A DNA stretch of 6,652 nt from DATCKG01 sp036562385 (GTDB taxonomy: Bacteria; Bacillota; Sulfobacillia; Symbiobacteriales; Symbiobacteriaceae), in the NCBI GenBank assembly GCA_036562385.1, contig DATCKG010000029.1:1-6652 (forward strand), read 5' to 3'. How positions within the stretch are numbered: the first letter of the stretch is position 1; each line of letters begins with the position of its first letter. Under the pieces are notes generated by a model. That model did no database searches. It saw only the letters and a list, made by a program, of their open reading frames with translations, and was not told the DNA's origin. Positions 1-6,652 of the stretch are shown one piece after another. A program made the translations under genes and the position numbers.

Positions 1-1313
1 ACGTCCCCCACCATGAAGCGGTTGGGCGCCCCGTCGCTGCCGTCCCGGGCCACCAGGGTCAGGATCGCGTCCTGCACCCCGTTGATGTCCTGATACTCGT
101 CCACCAGCACCTCGGCATAGCGGGCCCGCAGTTCCCTGGCCACGTCCGAAGGGACAAGGCGCCCCGGTTCCGACTCGGGGGCCATCAGGAGCTTCAGGGC
201 AAAGCGCTCCAGGTCGTTGAAGTCCACCGCCGCCTGAGCCGCCTTGGCCTGGCGGAAGGCATCCGCAAACTCAGACACCACCCCGACCAGGGTCTTCATG
301 TACGGGGCCAGGGCCCGCAGGTCAGCCAGCCACTCTTCCGCAGAGCGGGAGAAGTACTCCTCAGCAAGGTCTGTGACCGTCTTCTTCGCCCGATCCCGCA
401 GCCGCTTTACCTGGTCTTGGAGCGCTTCGTCTGCCTCGCCCTTTTTCACGCGCGGAAGCGAGCTAAACTTCACTGCCGAGACAGCAGCACGCAGGCCGGC
501 AAATCCCTCGGCCTGAAGCACCCGCCGGACCCGCGCGGCCTCCTCCGCCAACTGGCCGCAATACGCCGCAGGACCGCCCGGCTGGCCGGCAATCCGGCGT
601 GCCTCCTCCAGCAGCGCCGCCGCGCGCAGGAGCCGGAGCCGGACCTGCTTCTGCAGGACAGGCCACCAGGGAAGCTGCTCGACGGCCGCGTCATCCGGCA
701 CCTCAAACCGGTCCAGCGCCTCCTGCAGCCATGCCTCGGGCCAGGGAAGCGACTGCACGTAGTCGTAGATGTCCAGAACCAGGCGCCGCAGCCCCTCGTC
801 ACCCCGGCCGCCGCCGTAGCGGTCCACCAGGGCGGTAAAGGCCCCGTCCGGGTCATGTTCGAACCGGCGGGCAAACAGATCGTCCAGCACCTCGTGCCTG
901 AGCAGCAGCGCTTCGTGTTCGCCGAGCACCCGGACGGCCGGGTCCAGGCCCAGCCGGTAGAAGTACTGGCGAATGAGGGACATGCAGAACGAATGGAGCG
1001 TGGAAATGGAGGCCCGCCCCAGAAGGGCCAGCTGCCGCTGCAGGCGCGCACTTTCCGGCTGCCGGGCCAGTTCCTTCTGAAGAGCATCCGCGATGCGCTC
1101 CCGCATCTCCGCGGCCGCGGCCTCGGTAAAGGTGACCACCAGGAGCTGGTCGACATCGATGGGGTCCGTGGGATCCGTCAGGCGCCGGATCACCCGCTCC
1201 ACCAGGGTGGCGGTCTTGCCGGAACCCGCGGCGGCAGCCACCAGGATGTCGGCGCCCCGGGCGGCGATGGCCTGCTCCTGTTCGGGCGTCCACCTGGGTC
1301 CAGACTCACACAT
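1..1313 (-). CDS. addA: AddA, ATP-dependent helicase/nuclease subunit A (N-terminal part, runs off left edge)
   Basis: AddA is the motor and one of two nuclease subunits of AddAB, a cytoplasmic enzyme that unwinds and trims double-strand DNA ends for RecA-dependent repair. Only the first 437 codons are present, of a family length near 1,200 residues, so the C-terminal nuclease domain is not visible. UvrD-type helicase motifs occur in order: Q motif WTPEQEQAI (residues 8-16), Walker A AAAAGSGKT (26-34), motif Ia VVTFTEAAAAEMRERI (59-74), motif Ib STLHSFC (104-110), a DFNDLE box (364-369), and Walker B/motif II VLVDEYQD ending at D409. The sequence stops at FMVGD, the beginning of motif III. 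The frame is open from ATG at 1311-1313 to the edge. The ATG overlaps the last 8 bases of addB (ATGTGTGA), a typical translational-coupling arrangement. In-frame GTG (1320-1322) and TTG (1335-1337) codons lie too close to, or upstream of, the ribosome binding site and are less likely starts. No disruption was seen. Confidence 0.95.
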   Translation of the reverse strand, partial: MCESGPRWTPEQEQAIAARGADILVAAAAGSGKTATLVERVIRRLTDPTDPIDVDQLLVVTFTEAAAAEMRERIADALQKELARQPESARLQRQLALLGRASISTLHSFCMSLIRQYFYRLGLDPAVRVLGEHEALLLRHEVLDDLFARRFEHDPDGAFTALVDRYGGGRGDEGLRRLVLDIYDYVQSLPWPEAWLQEALDRFEVPDDAAVEQLPWWPVLQKQVRLRLLRAAALLEEARRIAGQPGGPAAYCGQLAEEAARVRRVLQAEGFAGLRAAVSAVKFSSLPRVKKGEADEALQDQVKRLRDRAKKTVTDLAEEYFSRSAEEWLADLRALAPYMKTLVGVVSEFADAFRQAKAAQAAVDFNDLERFALKLLMAPESEPGRLVPSDVARELRARYAEVLVDEYQDINGVQDAILTLVARDGSDGAPNRFMVGD

Positions 1314-4300
1314 GGTGCTCACCGACCTCCTCTGCAATGCGCTGCCAGACCTCCGCGGGCTTCAGCCGCTCGAGGCTGCGGTACCCCTGCCCCTCCACTG
1401 TCGGATCAAACTGACAGACCGGCCGGTAGGCGCAGAAGGAGCAGGGAGTCTCCCGCCCCAGCCGGTAGGGAGCCACGTCCACCTGGCCCTCCAACATCCG
1501 TTCGGCGGCCCGGGTGATGGTCCGCCGCAGGTGGCCGAACAGCATCGCAAACTGCTCCTGGCTGGCTACCGGAGCTTTCTTGGGAACCGTGCCGTCCTTG
1601 TTCAGCTTCGCCACCTGGGTAAGGCCAAGGCCGGCTTCGTCCATCGCGCAGATCACATCCGGCTCATCCGTGAGAATGCCGGTGGCACGGAACCGGCTCC
1701 GCCGCTCCTTCTCGACCTGCTCAGGCGGCTGAGGCGCAGGCAGCCGCACCACCGGATCGTGCACCGGGAAGTACAGCGCCCCGGCCGGCCGCCGCTGGCC
1801 GGGCAGAAGCCGTCCGGCTCCCTCCACCACCACGTAGAGGTAGAGCAGAAGCTGCAGCGACAGCCCGTGGTAAAACCCGGCCAGGTCCAGTTTCCGGGCG
1901 CTGGACTTGTAGTCGATGACCCGCAGGTACCAGATCCCATCGGCCACCTGCAGTCCGTCGACCCGGTCGATCCGGCCCCGCAGGAGCACGTGGCTGCCGT
2001 CCGAAAGCGGCACAGCCACGGGGGGCAGCCCCTCTCCGTGCTGCGAACCAAAGGGTAGCTCCACCCAGAGGGGCCGGAACCGGCCGTGGTAGATGTGTTC
2101 ATTCAGGATCCGGAGGGAAGCCTGCAGCGTCCGGCGCATGGACCGGAGCAGGTACCGGTGCTCGGGCGTTGAGAGGAGAATCTCATTCTGCAGCCGGGGC
2201 GCCAGCAGATCCACCAGCCTGTCCATCCGCTCCGCGGCCTCCTCCGGGGTGAGCGACTCCCAGGCCCGCCCCTCCTCGGCCAGCTGCCGGACGAAGAGGC
2301 TGAGGGCAGCGTGGTAGAAGAGGCCGAACTCAGGGGCCCTTACCTCAAAGCGGGGGCGCTCGCCCAAGGCGAGGCCGTACCCGGCGAAGTGCTGGAACGG
2401 ACAGGCCGTGAACGCCTCCAGCCGGCTTACGCTGGTCCGCAGCCGGTCCCCGTAAAGAAGCCGGGCCAGATCCCGTCCGATGGGGGCAGACCGCTGGTGG
2501 AACCATTCCTCGTAGGCCACCGAGGCCAGCACCGGGGCGATCTGCTTCTGCAGGTGCGGATCATGGACCGCCCACTGGTAAAGATCCAGCCAGCCGGGGT
2601 CCAGCGGATAACCCGACCGGTAAAGTCGAAAAGCCCTGGCCAGAGCCGCCCCCAGTTGGATGGGGTTCTCCACCGATTGGGCCACCGCTTGTGCCGTCCG
2701 GGCCGGATCCACCGCCGGCCGCACCTGCAGGTCCGGAAAGAGGTTCCGCAGCCGCTGAATCACCGGCGAGGGCGCCACCGCCCGGCCGGTCTCATCCACC
2801 AGCGGGTAGCTGATCCACAGCCGGTCGGAGGCCCGGGTGAGGGCCACATAGGTGAAGAACTGCTGCTGGAAGAGCTGCTCCAGGCTGGTGGGCCCCACCT
2901 CCAGCCCTTCCGCCTTGAGCCGCTCCCGCTCCCGGTCGGTGAAGATCGCGTCCTCCGGGGGCTGGGGCGGAAAGTCCTTCTCGGTGGCGCCGAGGATCAG
3001 CGTCGCCCGGATCCCGACATGCCGGCTCCGCTCCACAGTGCCGACGATCACCTGGTCCAGGCCCGGCGGAATCAGCCCCAGCCGGAGTCCATCGAGCCCG
3101 GCAGAGAGGATCTGCAGGTACTGGGTGAGGCTGACCCGGACATCCCCCAGCGCCTCCACCATCTGGTCCATGAGCTCCAGCACCCCGTTCCAGACCTGCT
3201 CGTGTTCCCGGGCCAGTTCCAGATCGCCGGCGGCCTCCGCCTCTTCCGCCCACTGCTCCAGCCGGGCGGCTACCTTCAGGTCATCGAGAAGCTGAAAGAG
3301 CGCGGTGGTGATCTCCCGGACGGTAAGCTCCGTGCCGCCCCGCCGGGTCAGGCGCCGCTGGAAGGCCACCAGCTCCGCCGTCGCCCGGGTCCGGATCTCG
3401 TGGATCCGCTCCAGCCACGCCTCCTGGTCCGGAGACCGCTCCGCCTCATCCTCCTCCAGGGTGTAGCGGCGGACAAACCGCCAGGGCGCGGGATCCCGCC
3501 ACGCCTGGCCGCGAATCCCGTGTTCAATCACGTAATTTTCCAGCAGGTCGACCTCATCCCGCCCGGCGGCGGTCAGGTCCGTCTTCAGGTAGCGGAAGAC
3601 CGGCCCGTATTCCCAGTTCTGGGTCACCACCTCCAGCGCCGCCCGCAGCAGTTCCACCAGCGGGTGATGCGCTACCGTCCGGCGCCGGTCGACGAAAGCC
3701 GGAATCCCGTAGGCCGCAAACACCGCGGCGGTCAGATCGCCGTAGGCATCCAGGTTGCGGGCCACCACCGCGATCTCCCGGTAGCGGAGCCCTTCCTCCC
3801 GGACCAGCCGCAGCACCTCCCGGGCCGCCGCGTCCACCTCCTCCCGGCGGTTCTGGGCCTCCACCAGTGTCACCGACCGGGGCGCCCCGCCGGTCCAGGG
3901 GGGCGGTGCGACCCGGAACAGGTGCTCCTCGATGTAGGCCAGTTCCGGCGCCCGCTGGAACCGGGGCCGGTCCCGGAGAATCAGCGGCGGATCAATGGGG
4001 ATCCCCCGCTCCTTTGCCAGCTTGGTGAGCTGGTCGTAGGTGGTCAGCGTCGGATGAAAAAGGTCGGCATCCGTATGGCGGCCGCCCGCTTTCCGCAACT
4101 CGTCCGGAGCAATGCAGAGCGTGACGTGCGTCCGCCGGGCCGAGGCAAAGATGGCCCCCAACACCGCCAGTTCCTGAGGGGTAAAGCCGCTGAAGCCGTC
4201 CACCCACACCTCTGCGCCGTCCAGCAGCCCGCTTTCCGAAAGCTGCCCAGCCAGCACCGGCAGGTAGTCGTCCGGATCGGTAAACCGCCCCTCGGTGTAA

Positions 4301-4818
4301 TCCGCCAGGTCCTGCATCACGAGGGCCAGATCGTGCAGTTTGGCAAACAGGGCCGACTCCGCCTGCCCAGCCTCGGACAGGCAGTTCAGATGCCGCCGGA
4401 GCGAATCAGGCCCCTGCTGGTAGGCCCGCACCTCGCTGATGGTCCCCGCCAGCTTCTCAATAAAGCCCGGCCGGTCAGCGACCTGGCCAAAGATGCGCAG
4501 TTCGCCCTGCCGGCGCTCCAGCAAGGCCCGCAGGACCATCCGCTTGCCGAGATCCGAAAGCGGGGGCTGCGCCAGGCCCCCGACCTTCATGGAGACCCGC
4601 CAGGCCAGCCGCTGGAAGGAGAGCACCTGAGCCCGCATGATCCCCTTCAGCCGGTCGTGCCCCAGCAGCGCCTGCTCTACCTGGAACGTCGCCTGCTCCG
4701 GAACCAGAAGGATAAGCGGAGGCCCTTCCGGAGCAGCCCGGACCGCGGCAGCGATCTCCTCCAGACAGGTATGGGTTTTGCCCGAGCCGGCGCTGCCGAT
4801 GATGAACCGAAGTCCCAA
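1306..4818 (-). CDS. addB: AddB, ATP-dependent helicase/nuclease subunit B (complete)
   Basis: AddB is the partner of AddA in AddAB. In characterised Bacillota enzymes it supplies the second nuclease domain, an iron-sulfur cluster and Chi recognition. The protein is 1,170 residues, close to the usual length. Visible features: Walker A GSAGSGKT (8-15), the family block LVPEQATFQVEQALL (38-52), a degenerate motif II region VWVDGFSGFTPQE (204-216), motif VI-like YVALTRA (657-663), and a C-terminal PD-(D/E)XK nuclease with GRIDRVDG (948-955, D951) and VIDYKSS (D969, K971). Four cysteines, C806 in TACPFQHF and C1126, C1129 and C1135 in CSFCAYRPVC, match the Cys-X(n)-CX2CX5C Fe-S staple of AddB. 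Motif II lacks the DE pair of active SF1 helicases, so ATP-driven translocation by AddB itself is doubtful, as known for this subunit. The start is TTG at 4816-4818, set by a strong ribosome binding site 8 bases upstream and by the Walker A following directly. The stop overlaps addA. Confidence 0.97.
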   Translation of the reverse strand: MGLRFIIGSAGSGKTHTCLEEIAAAVRAAPEGPPLILLVPEQATFQVEQALLGHDRLKGIMRAQVLSFQRLAWRVSMKVGGLAQPPLSDLGKRMVLRALLERRQGELRIFGQVADRPGFIEKLAGTISEVRAYQQGPDSLRRHLNCLSEAGQAESALFAKLHDLALVMQDLADYTEGRFTDPDDYLPVLAGQLSESGLLDGAEVWVDGFSGFTPQELAVLGAIFASARRTHVTLCIAPDELRKAGGRHTDADLFHPTLTTYDQLTKLAKERGIPIDPPLILRDRPRFQRAPELAYIEEHLFRVAPPPWTGGAPRSVTLVEAQNRREEVDAAAREVLRLVREEGLRYREIAVVARNLDAYGDLTAAVFAAYGIPAFVDRRRTVAHHPLVELLRAALEVVTQNWEYGPVFRYLKTDLTAAGRDEVDLLENYVIEHGIRGQAWRDPAPWRFVRRYTLEEDEAERSPDQEAWLERIHEIRTRATAELVAFQRRLTRRGGTELTVREITTALFQLLDDLKVAARLEQWAEEAEAAGDLELAREHEQVWNGVLELMDQMVEALGDVRVSLTQYLQILSAGLDGLRLGLIPPGLDQVIVGTVERSRHVGIRATLILGATEKDFPPQPPEDAIFTDRERERLKAEGLEVGPTSLEQLFQQQFFTYVALTRASDRLWISYPLVDETGRAVAPSPVIQRLRNLFPDLQVRPAVDPARTAQAVAQSVENPIQLGAALARAFRLYRSGYPLDPGWLDLYQWAVHDPHLQKQIAPVLASVAYEEWFHQRSAPIGRDLARLLYGDRLRTSVSRLEAFTACPFQHFAGYGLALGERPRFEVRAPEFGLFYHAALSLFVRQLAEEGRAWESLTPEEAAERMDRLVDLLAPRLQNEILLSTPEHRYLLRSMRRTLQASLRILNEHIYHGRFRPLWVELPFGSQHGEGLPPVAVPLSDGSHVLLRGRIDRVDGLQVADGIWYLRVIDYKSSARKLDLAGFYHGLSLQLLLYLYVVVEGAGRLLPGQRRPAGALYFPVHDPVVRLPAPQPPEQVEKERRSRFRATGILTDEPDVICAMDEAGLGLTQVAKLNKDGTVPKKAPVASQEQFAMLFGHLRRTITRAAERMLEGQVDVAPYRLGRETPCSFCAYRPVCQFDPTVEGQGYRSLERLKPAEVWQRIAEEVGEHHV
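1326..1333 (-). promoter_or_regulatory. Ribosome binding site for addA, inside the end of addB
   Basis: On the minus strand the bases read AGAGGAGG, a strong Shine-Dalgarno match, lying within the last codons of addB. Spacing to the ATG at 1313 is 12 bases, a little long. Spacing to the in-frame GTG at 1322 is only 3 bases, too short. This favours the ATG as the start. A weaker GGTGAG lies closer to the ATG. Confidence 0.6.
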
Positions 4819-4826
4819 CTGGAGCG

Positions 4827-4834
4827 CCTCCTTT
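4827..4834 (-). promoter_or_regulatory. Ribosome binding site deciding the TTG start of addB
   Basis: The minus strand reads AAAGGAGG, a near-perfect Shine-Dalgarno sequence, 8 bases before the TTG at 4816-4818. TTG is a rare start. Its use is supported by this spacing and because the protein then begins MGLRFIIGSAGSGKT, with the Walker A at the position expected for AddB N-termini. Confidence 0.8.
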
Positions 4835-4844
4835 CACGCCGTTC

Positions 4845-4860
4845 GCCCGGTTCGGCGGGC
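4845..4860 (-). other. Short GC-rich inverted repeat in the nuclease-addB gap
   Basis: A 5-bp perfect inverted repeat (GCCCG and CGGGC with a 6-base loop) overlaps the last base of the nuclease stop codon. A second, mutually exclusive pairing (CGCCG with CGGCG, 4837-4857) uses part of the same bases. No T-rich run follows on the minus strand; the next bases lead into the addB ribosome binding site. It is therefore unlikely to be an intrinsic terminator. It could be a weak RNA fold upstream of addB translation, or chance in GC-rich DNA. Confidence 0.25.
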
Positions 4861-6652
4861 TACCGCACTACTTCCAGCCAAGTGGTAACCAAGGGCAGCC
4901 CAAAGTCAGCGTGGGGCTGTACCCGGTCGCGAATCTCTCTCACCCGCTCGACCGTCAGGCCAGGCGGCCACGTCTCCCGCGGCACCTCCTGCAGCGGCAG
5001 GCAGAAATAGACCTCATCTGGGTCAGGGTAGCGGCGCCGCACCATCTCCGCCTTGGTCATGACCACCGGAGGCCCCTCCACCCGCCAAAGCTCCACCACG
5101 CCGAGCCCCGGTTGGCAGAGGATCACCAGCTCCGCCGCCAGATGCCGGGAATTCGGAAGCACGCTGCCCCTCCGGTTGCCGGCCCGCAGGTTATACAGAC
5201 GGTTCTCATGAATCCACCGCAGGTGTGCCGAATTCTTTACGTATCCCAGCAGCACCAGCGTATCAGCAGGGGGCCTGGTCAGAAACGGAACAGCGGGCGG
5301 CGCCTCCACCTCCGACGGAGTGCGGACCGCCTCCCGGAGCCAAAAGCGGGCCCGCTCGTGCTGCGTGGTCTGCCGGGCTACGTGGTCAATGACATCATCT
5401 AAGAAATTGTAGAGTTCCTCAAGTCCAGTTCCGTTGCCATCCCGGGTAGGACGGAGCGCAAAGGCACCGAGACCCGGAAGCAGTTCGTGATACTTGAGCA
5501 GTTTCTCGGTGGTGTCTCCCGGGTAGATCACGTACGCTCCGGCTGACCGGCGGATCGCGTCCCGATAGGCATGCATCTTCAGCAGATCGGATCGGGTAGG
5601 CACCTGTTTGGCCTCCGGCGTCTGCTCCTGCGCCAGCACCCGCTCCTCCTCTTCCGGTGAGCGGGGATCCTCTCCGAACAGACCGGCGATGCTCTCCACG
5701 CGGTACTTGGCGTCAAAGTGGACCCAGACCTCATCCGTCTCGCCATACCACATGTCCGGTTGGATGCGGATGGAACAGTCCGGACGCATCGGCCGGCTCC
5801 AGGCGGCCCGGTTTCCGATCAGATGGCTGAAGGTCCGGTTAAACCAGAGTTCTACCTGCATCGTCCGGCCGTACCGCGTCACGGTGCCCTTCAAGCACAG
5901 GGCCTTTCCCCGCCGCAGGGAAACACCCATCCCGTCCCGGCGAATCTCGAGGAGCTGTCCCCGGTCGAACCGGCGCCCGCAGAGCTTCTCCATCACCTTC
6001 ACAAGTTGCAGGAAGACCCAGTACTCGTACAGCACCGCCACGTCGCGCTTGCCGGCGCTGTAGACATCTTCGCCACCATCCCAGGTAAGCCGTGCCGCCG
6101 CCTCAAACTGCAAATAAGCTCGGAAGAGGTCCCGGTAACCAGCACGCTTTTGCAGCACCTGGCTGCCCGCCGGGAAATAGGTAAGGCGTCCCACCTCGTG
6201 AAACAGCGGGGCGGAAAGCAGCTCCGTCAGCCGCTGCAGGACAGCCCGCACCTCCAACAGGCCCCGCTCCACCGGGGAATTCCGATCCTCGCGCAGCAGC
6301 GCCTGTTCGACGTCCTCCACAAAATCCCGCCAGGTCTCCAGGGCAAACTTGATAAACCGATTCTCCGGAGTATCCAAGGTTTCTTCCGTGCGCACCACTT
6401 CCAACCGGGCCGGAAGGCTGTCCACGGACAGTACAGTATTCCAGAGAACCCGGGGTCCCGGCCGGCCCAGTTCCCGAGCAACCCGGGAGGACATGGGAAT
6501 GGGCTGTCCCGGACGCCGGAACTCCGTCTCTTCCACCCAGGCTCGGTGCGGGCGCATGAGGATTTGCTGGACCGCCGACTCAAAGGCCTCTCCGGAAAAA
6601 AGCGCCTTGAGCAAGGCAAATCGGTTATAAAGCGTCACCGCGTCGGTCCGCA
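4860..6652 (-). CDS. McrC-like DUF2357-type restriction nuclease with C-terminal PUA/EVE-like domain (5' end beyond right edge)
   Basis: This is a predicted modification-dependent restriction endonuclease subunit, related to McrC, that would cut DNA when driven by a McrB-like NTPase. Residues are counted from the GTG at 6636-6638. The region 1 to about 210 contains the family block TPENRFIKFALE (90-101) and matches the later part of a DUF2357-type region. A PD-(D/E)XK core follows: PD at 286-287, then HFDAKY with D309 and K311, then KMHAYRDAI (354-362). A charged loop rich in E and Q (about 323-346) separates the last two. Residues about 461-592 form a separate domain with GYVKN, LYNLRAGNRRGSV and ELWRVEGPPVVMTK, resembling a PUA/EVE-like fold. 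The GTG is probably not the true start: the frame stays open to the edge, no Shine-Dalgarno precedes it, and DUF2357 family proteins normally have more sequence N-terminal to the YNRF block. Stop is TAG at 4860-4862, 41 bases before addB. The nuclease assignment is firm; the C-terminal fold and the McrB partner are inference. Confidence 0.85.
   Translation of the reverse strand, partial: RTDAVTLYNRFALLKALFSGEAFESAVQQILMRPHRAWVEETEFRRPGQPIPMSSRVARELGRPGPRVLWNTVLSVDSLPARLEVVRTEETLDTPENRFIKFALETWRDFVEDVEQALLREDRNSPVERGLLEVRAVLQRLTELLSAPLFHEVGRLTYFPAGSQVLQKRAGYRDLFRAYLQFEAAARLTWDGGEDVYSAGKRDVAVLYEYWVFLQLVKVMEKLCGRRFDRGQLLEIRRDGMGVSLRRGKALCLKGTVTRYGRTMQVELWFNRTFSHLIGNRAAWSRPMRPDCSIRIQPDMWYGETDEVWVHFDAKYRVESIAGLFGEDPRSPEEEERVLAQEQTPEAKQVPTRSDLLKMHAYRDAIRRSAGAYVIYPGDTTEKLLKYHELLPGLGAFALRPTRDGNGTGLEELYNFLDDVIDHVARQTTQHERARFWLREAVRTPSEVEAPPAVPFLTRPPADTLVLLGYVKNSAHLRWIHENRLYNLRAGNRRGSVLPNSRHLAAELVILCQPGLGVVELWRVEGPPVVMTKAEMVRRRYPDPDEVYFCLPLQEVPRETWPPGLTVERVREIRDRVQPHADFGLPLVTTWLEVVR

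Noticed and set aside
470..1293. Minus-strand open frames at 470-1156 and 853-1293
   Set aside because: These are out-of-frame reads of addA. The frame with the Walker A, TLHSFC and DEYQD motifs runs uninterrupted from 1313 to the left edge.
1320..1337. Alternative upstream starts for addA (GTG at 1322, TTG at 1337)
   Set aside because: GTG is only 3 bases from the Shine-Dalgarno core and TTG lies upstream of it. The ATG at 1313 places the Q motif at residues 8-16, normal for AddA.
417..2058. Two overlapping long plus-strand open frames (417-1517 and 1093-2058)
   Set aside because: Both lie opposite addA and the end of addB, show arginine/proline-rich shadow composition and have no family motifs or convincing ribosome binding site.
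4837..4860. Possible intrinsic terminator between the nuclease and addB
   Set aside because: The stems are only 5 bp, the two pairings exclude each other, and no T-run follows; the sequence runs into the addB ribosome binding site.
2311..5010. An 899-codon open frame on the plus strand, antisense to addB and the end of the nuclease gene
   Set aside because: The translation is dominated by P, R, G, Q and L with no recognisable motifs, and the opposite strand is an unmistakable AddB. GC-rich third positions in the real gene remove stops from this antisense frame.
1..6652. Chi sites for AddAB (AGCGG as in B. subtilis)
   Set aside because: A 5-base GC-rich word occurs often by chance in such DNA, and the Chi sequence of this organism is unknown, so occurrences here carry no information.

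Overview
The window is a compact, gene-dense stretch with all coding on the minus strand. GC is high, roughly two-thirds by hand count of sample lines. Reading along the minus strand from the right edge to the left, it holds: (i) the C-terminal part of a McrC-like, DUF2357-type restriction nuclease (right edge to 4860); (ii) a complete addB (4818 to 1306); and (iii) the first 437 codons of addA, which runs off the left edge. Only 41 bases separate the nuclease stop from the addB start, and addB and addA overlap by 8 bases. The three genes are therefore probably one transcription unit. There are no tRNAs, rRNAs, mobile elements, CRISPR arrays or long intergenic gaps.

The AddB protein has the four-cysteine iron-sulfur arrangement and the order addB-addA seen in Bacillota. 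Together with the high GC, strong AGGAGG-type ribosome binding sites and a TTG start, this suggests a high-GC member of the Bacillota (for example a Symbiobacterium- or Thermaerobacter-like lineage). That assignment is inference from gene type and composition, not from a marker gene.

AddA and AddB form the AddAB helicase-nuclease. It resects double-strand DNA ends for RecA loading and degrades linear foreign DNA until a Chi site is met. The visible AddA part carries helicase motifs Q, I, Ia, Ib and II with an intact DEYQD box. In AddB the equivalent of the Walker B position appears as VDGFSG, without the acidic pair. This fits the known division of labour, in which AddA is the motor and AddB supplies a second nuclease domain, the Fe-S cluster and Chi recognition.

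The most interesting item is the nuclease in front of addB. It combines a DUF2357-type region, a PD-(D/E)XK core (PD at 286-287, D309-A-K311, counted from a GTG at 6638) and a separate C-terminal domain of about 130 residues that resembles a PUA/EVE-like modified-base reader. Such proteins usually act with a McrB-like AAA+ NTPase, which would be expected just beyond the right edge. A possible type IV restriction module reading straight into addBA would physically link recognition and cutting of modified DNA to end processing.
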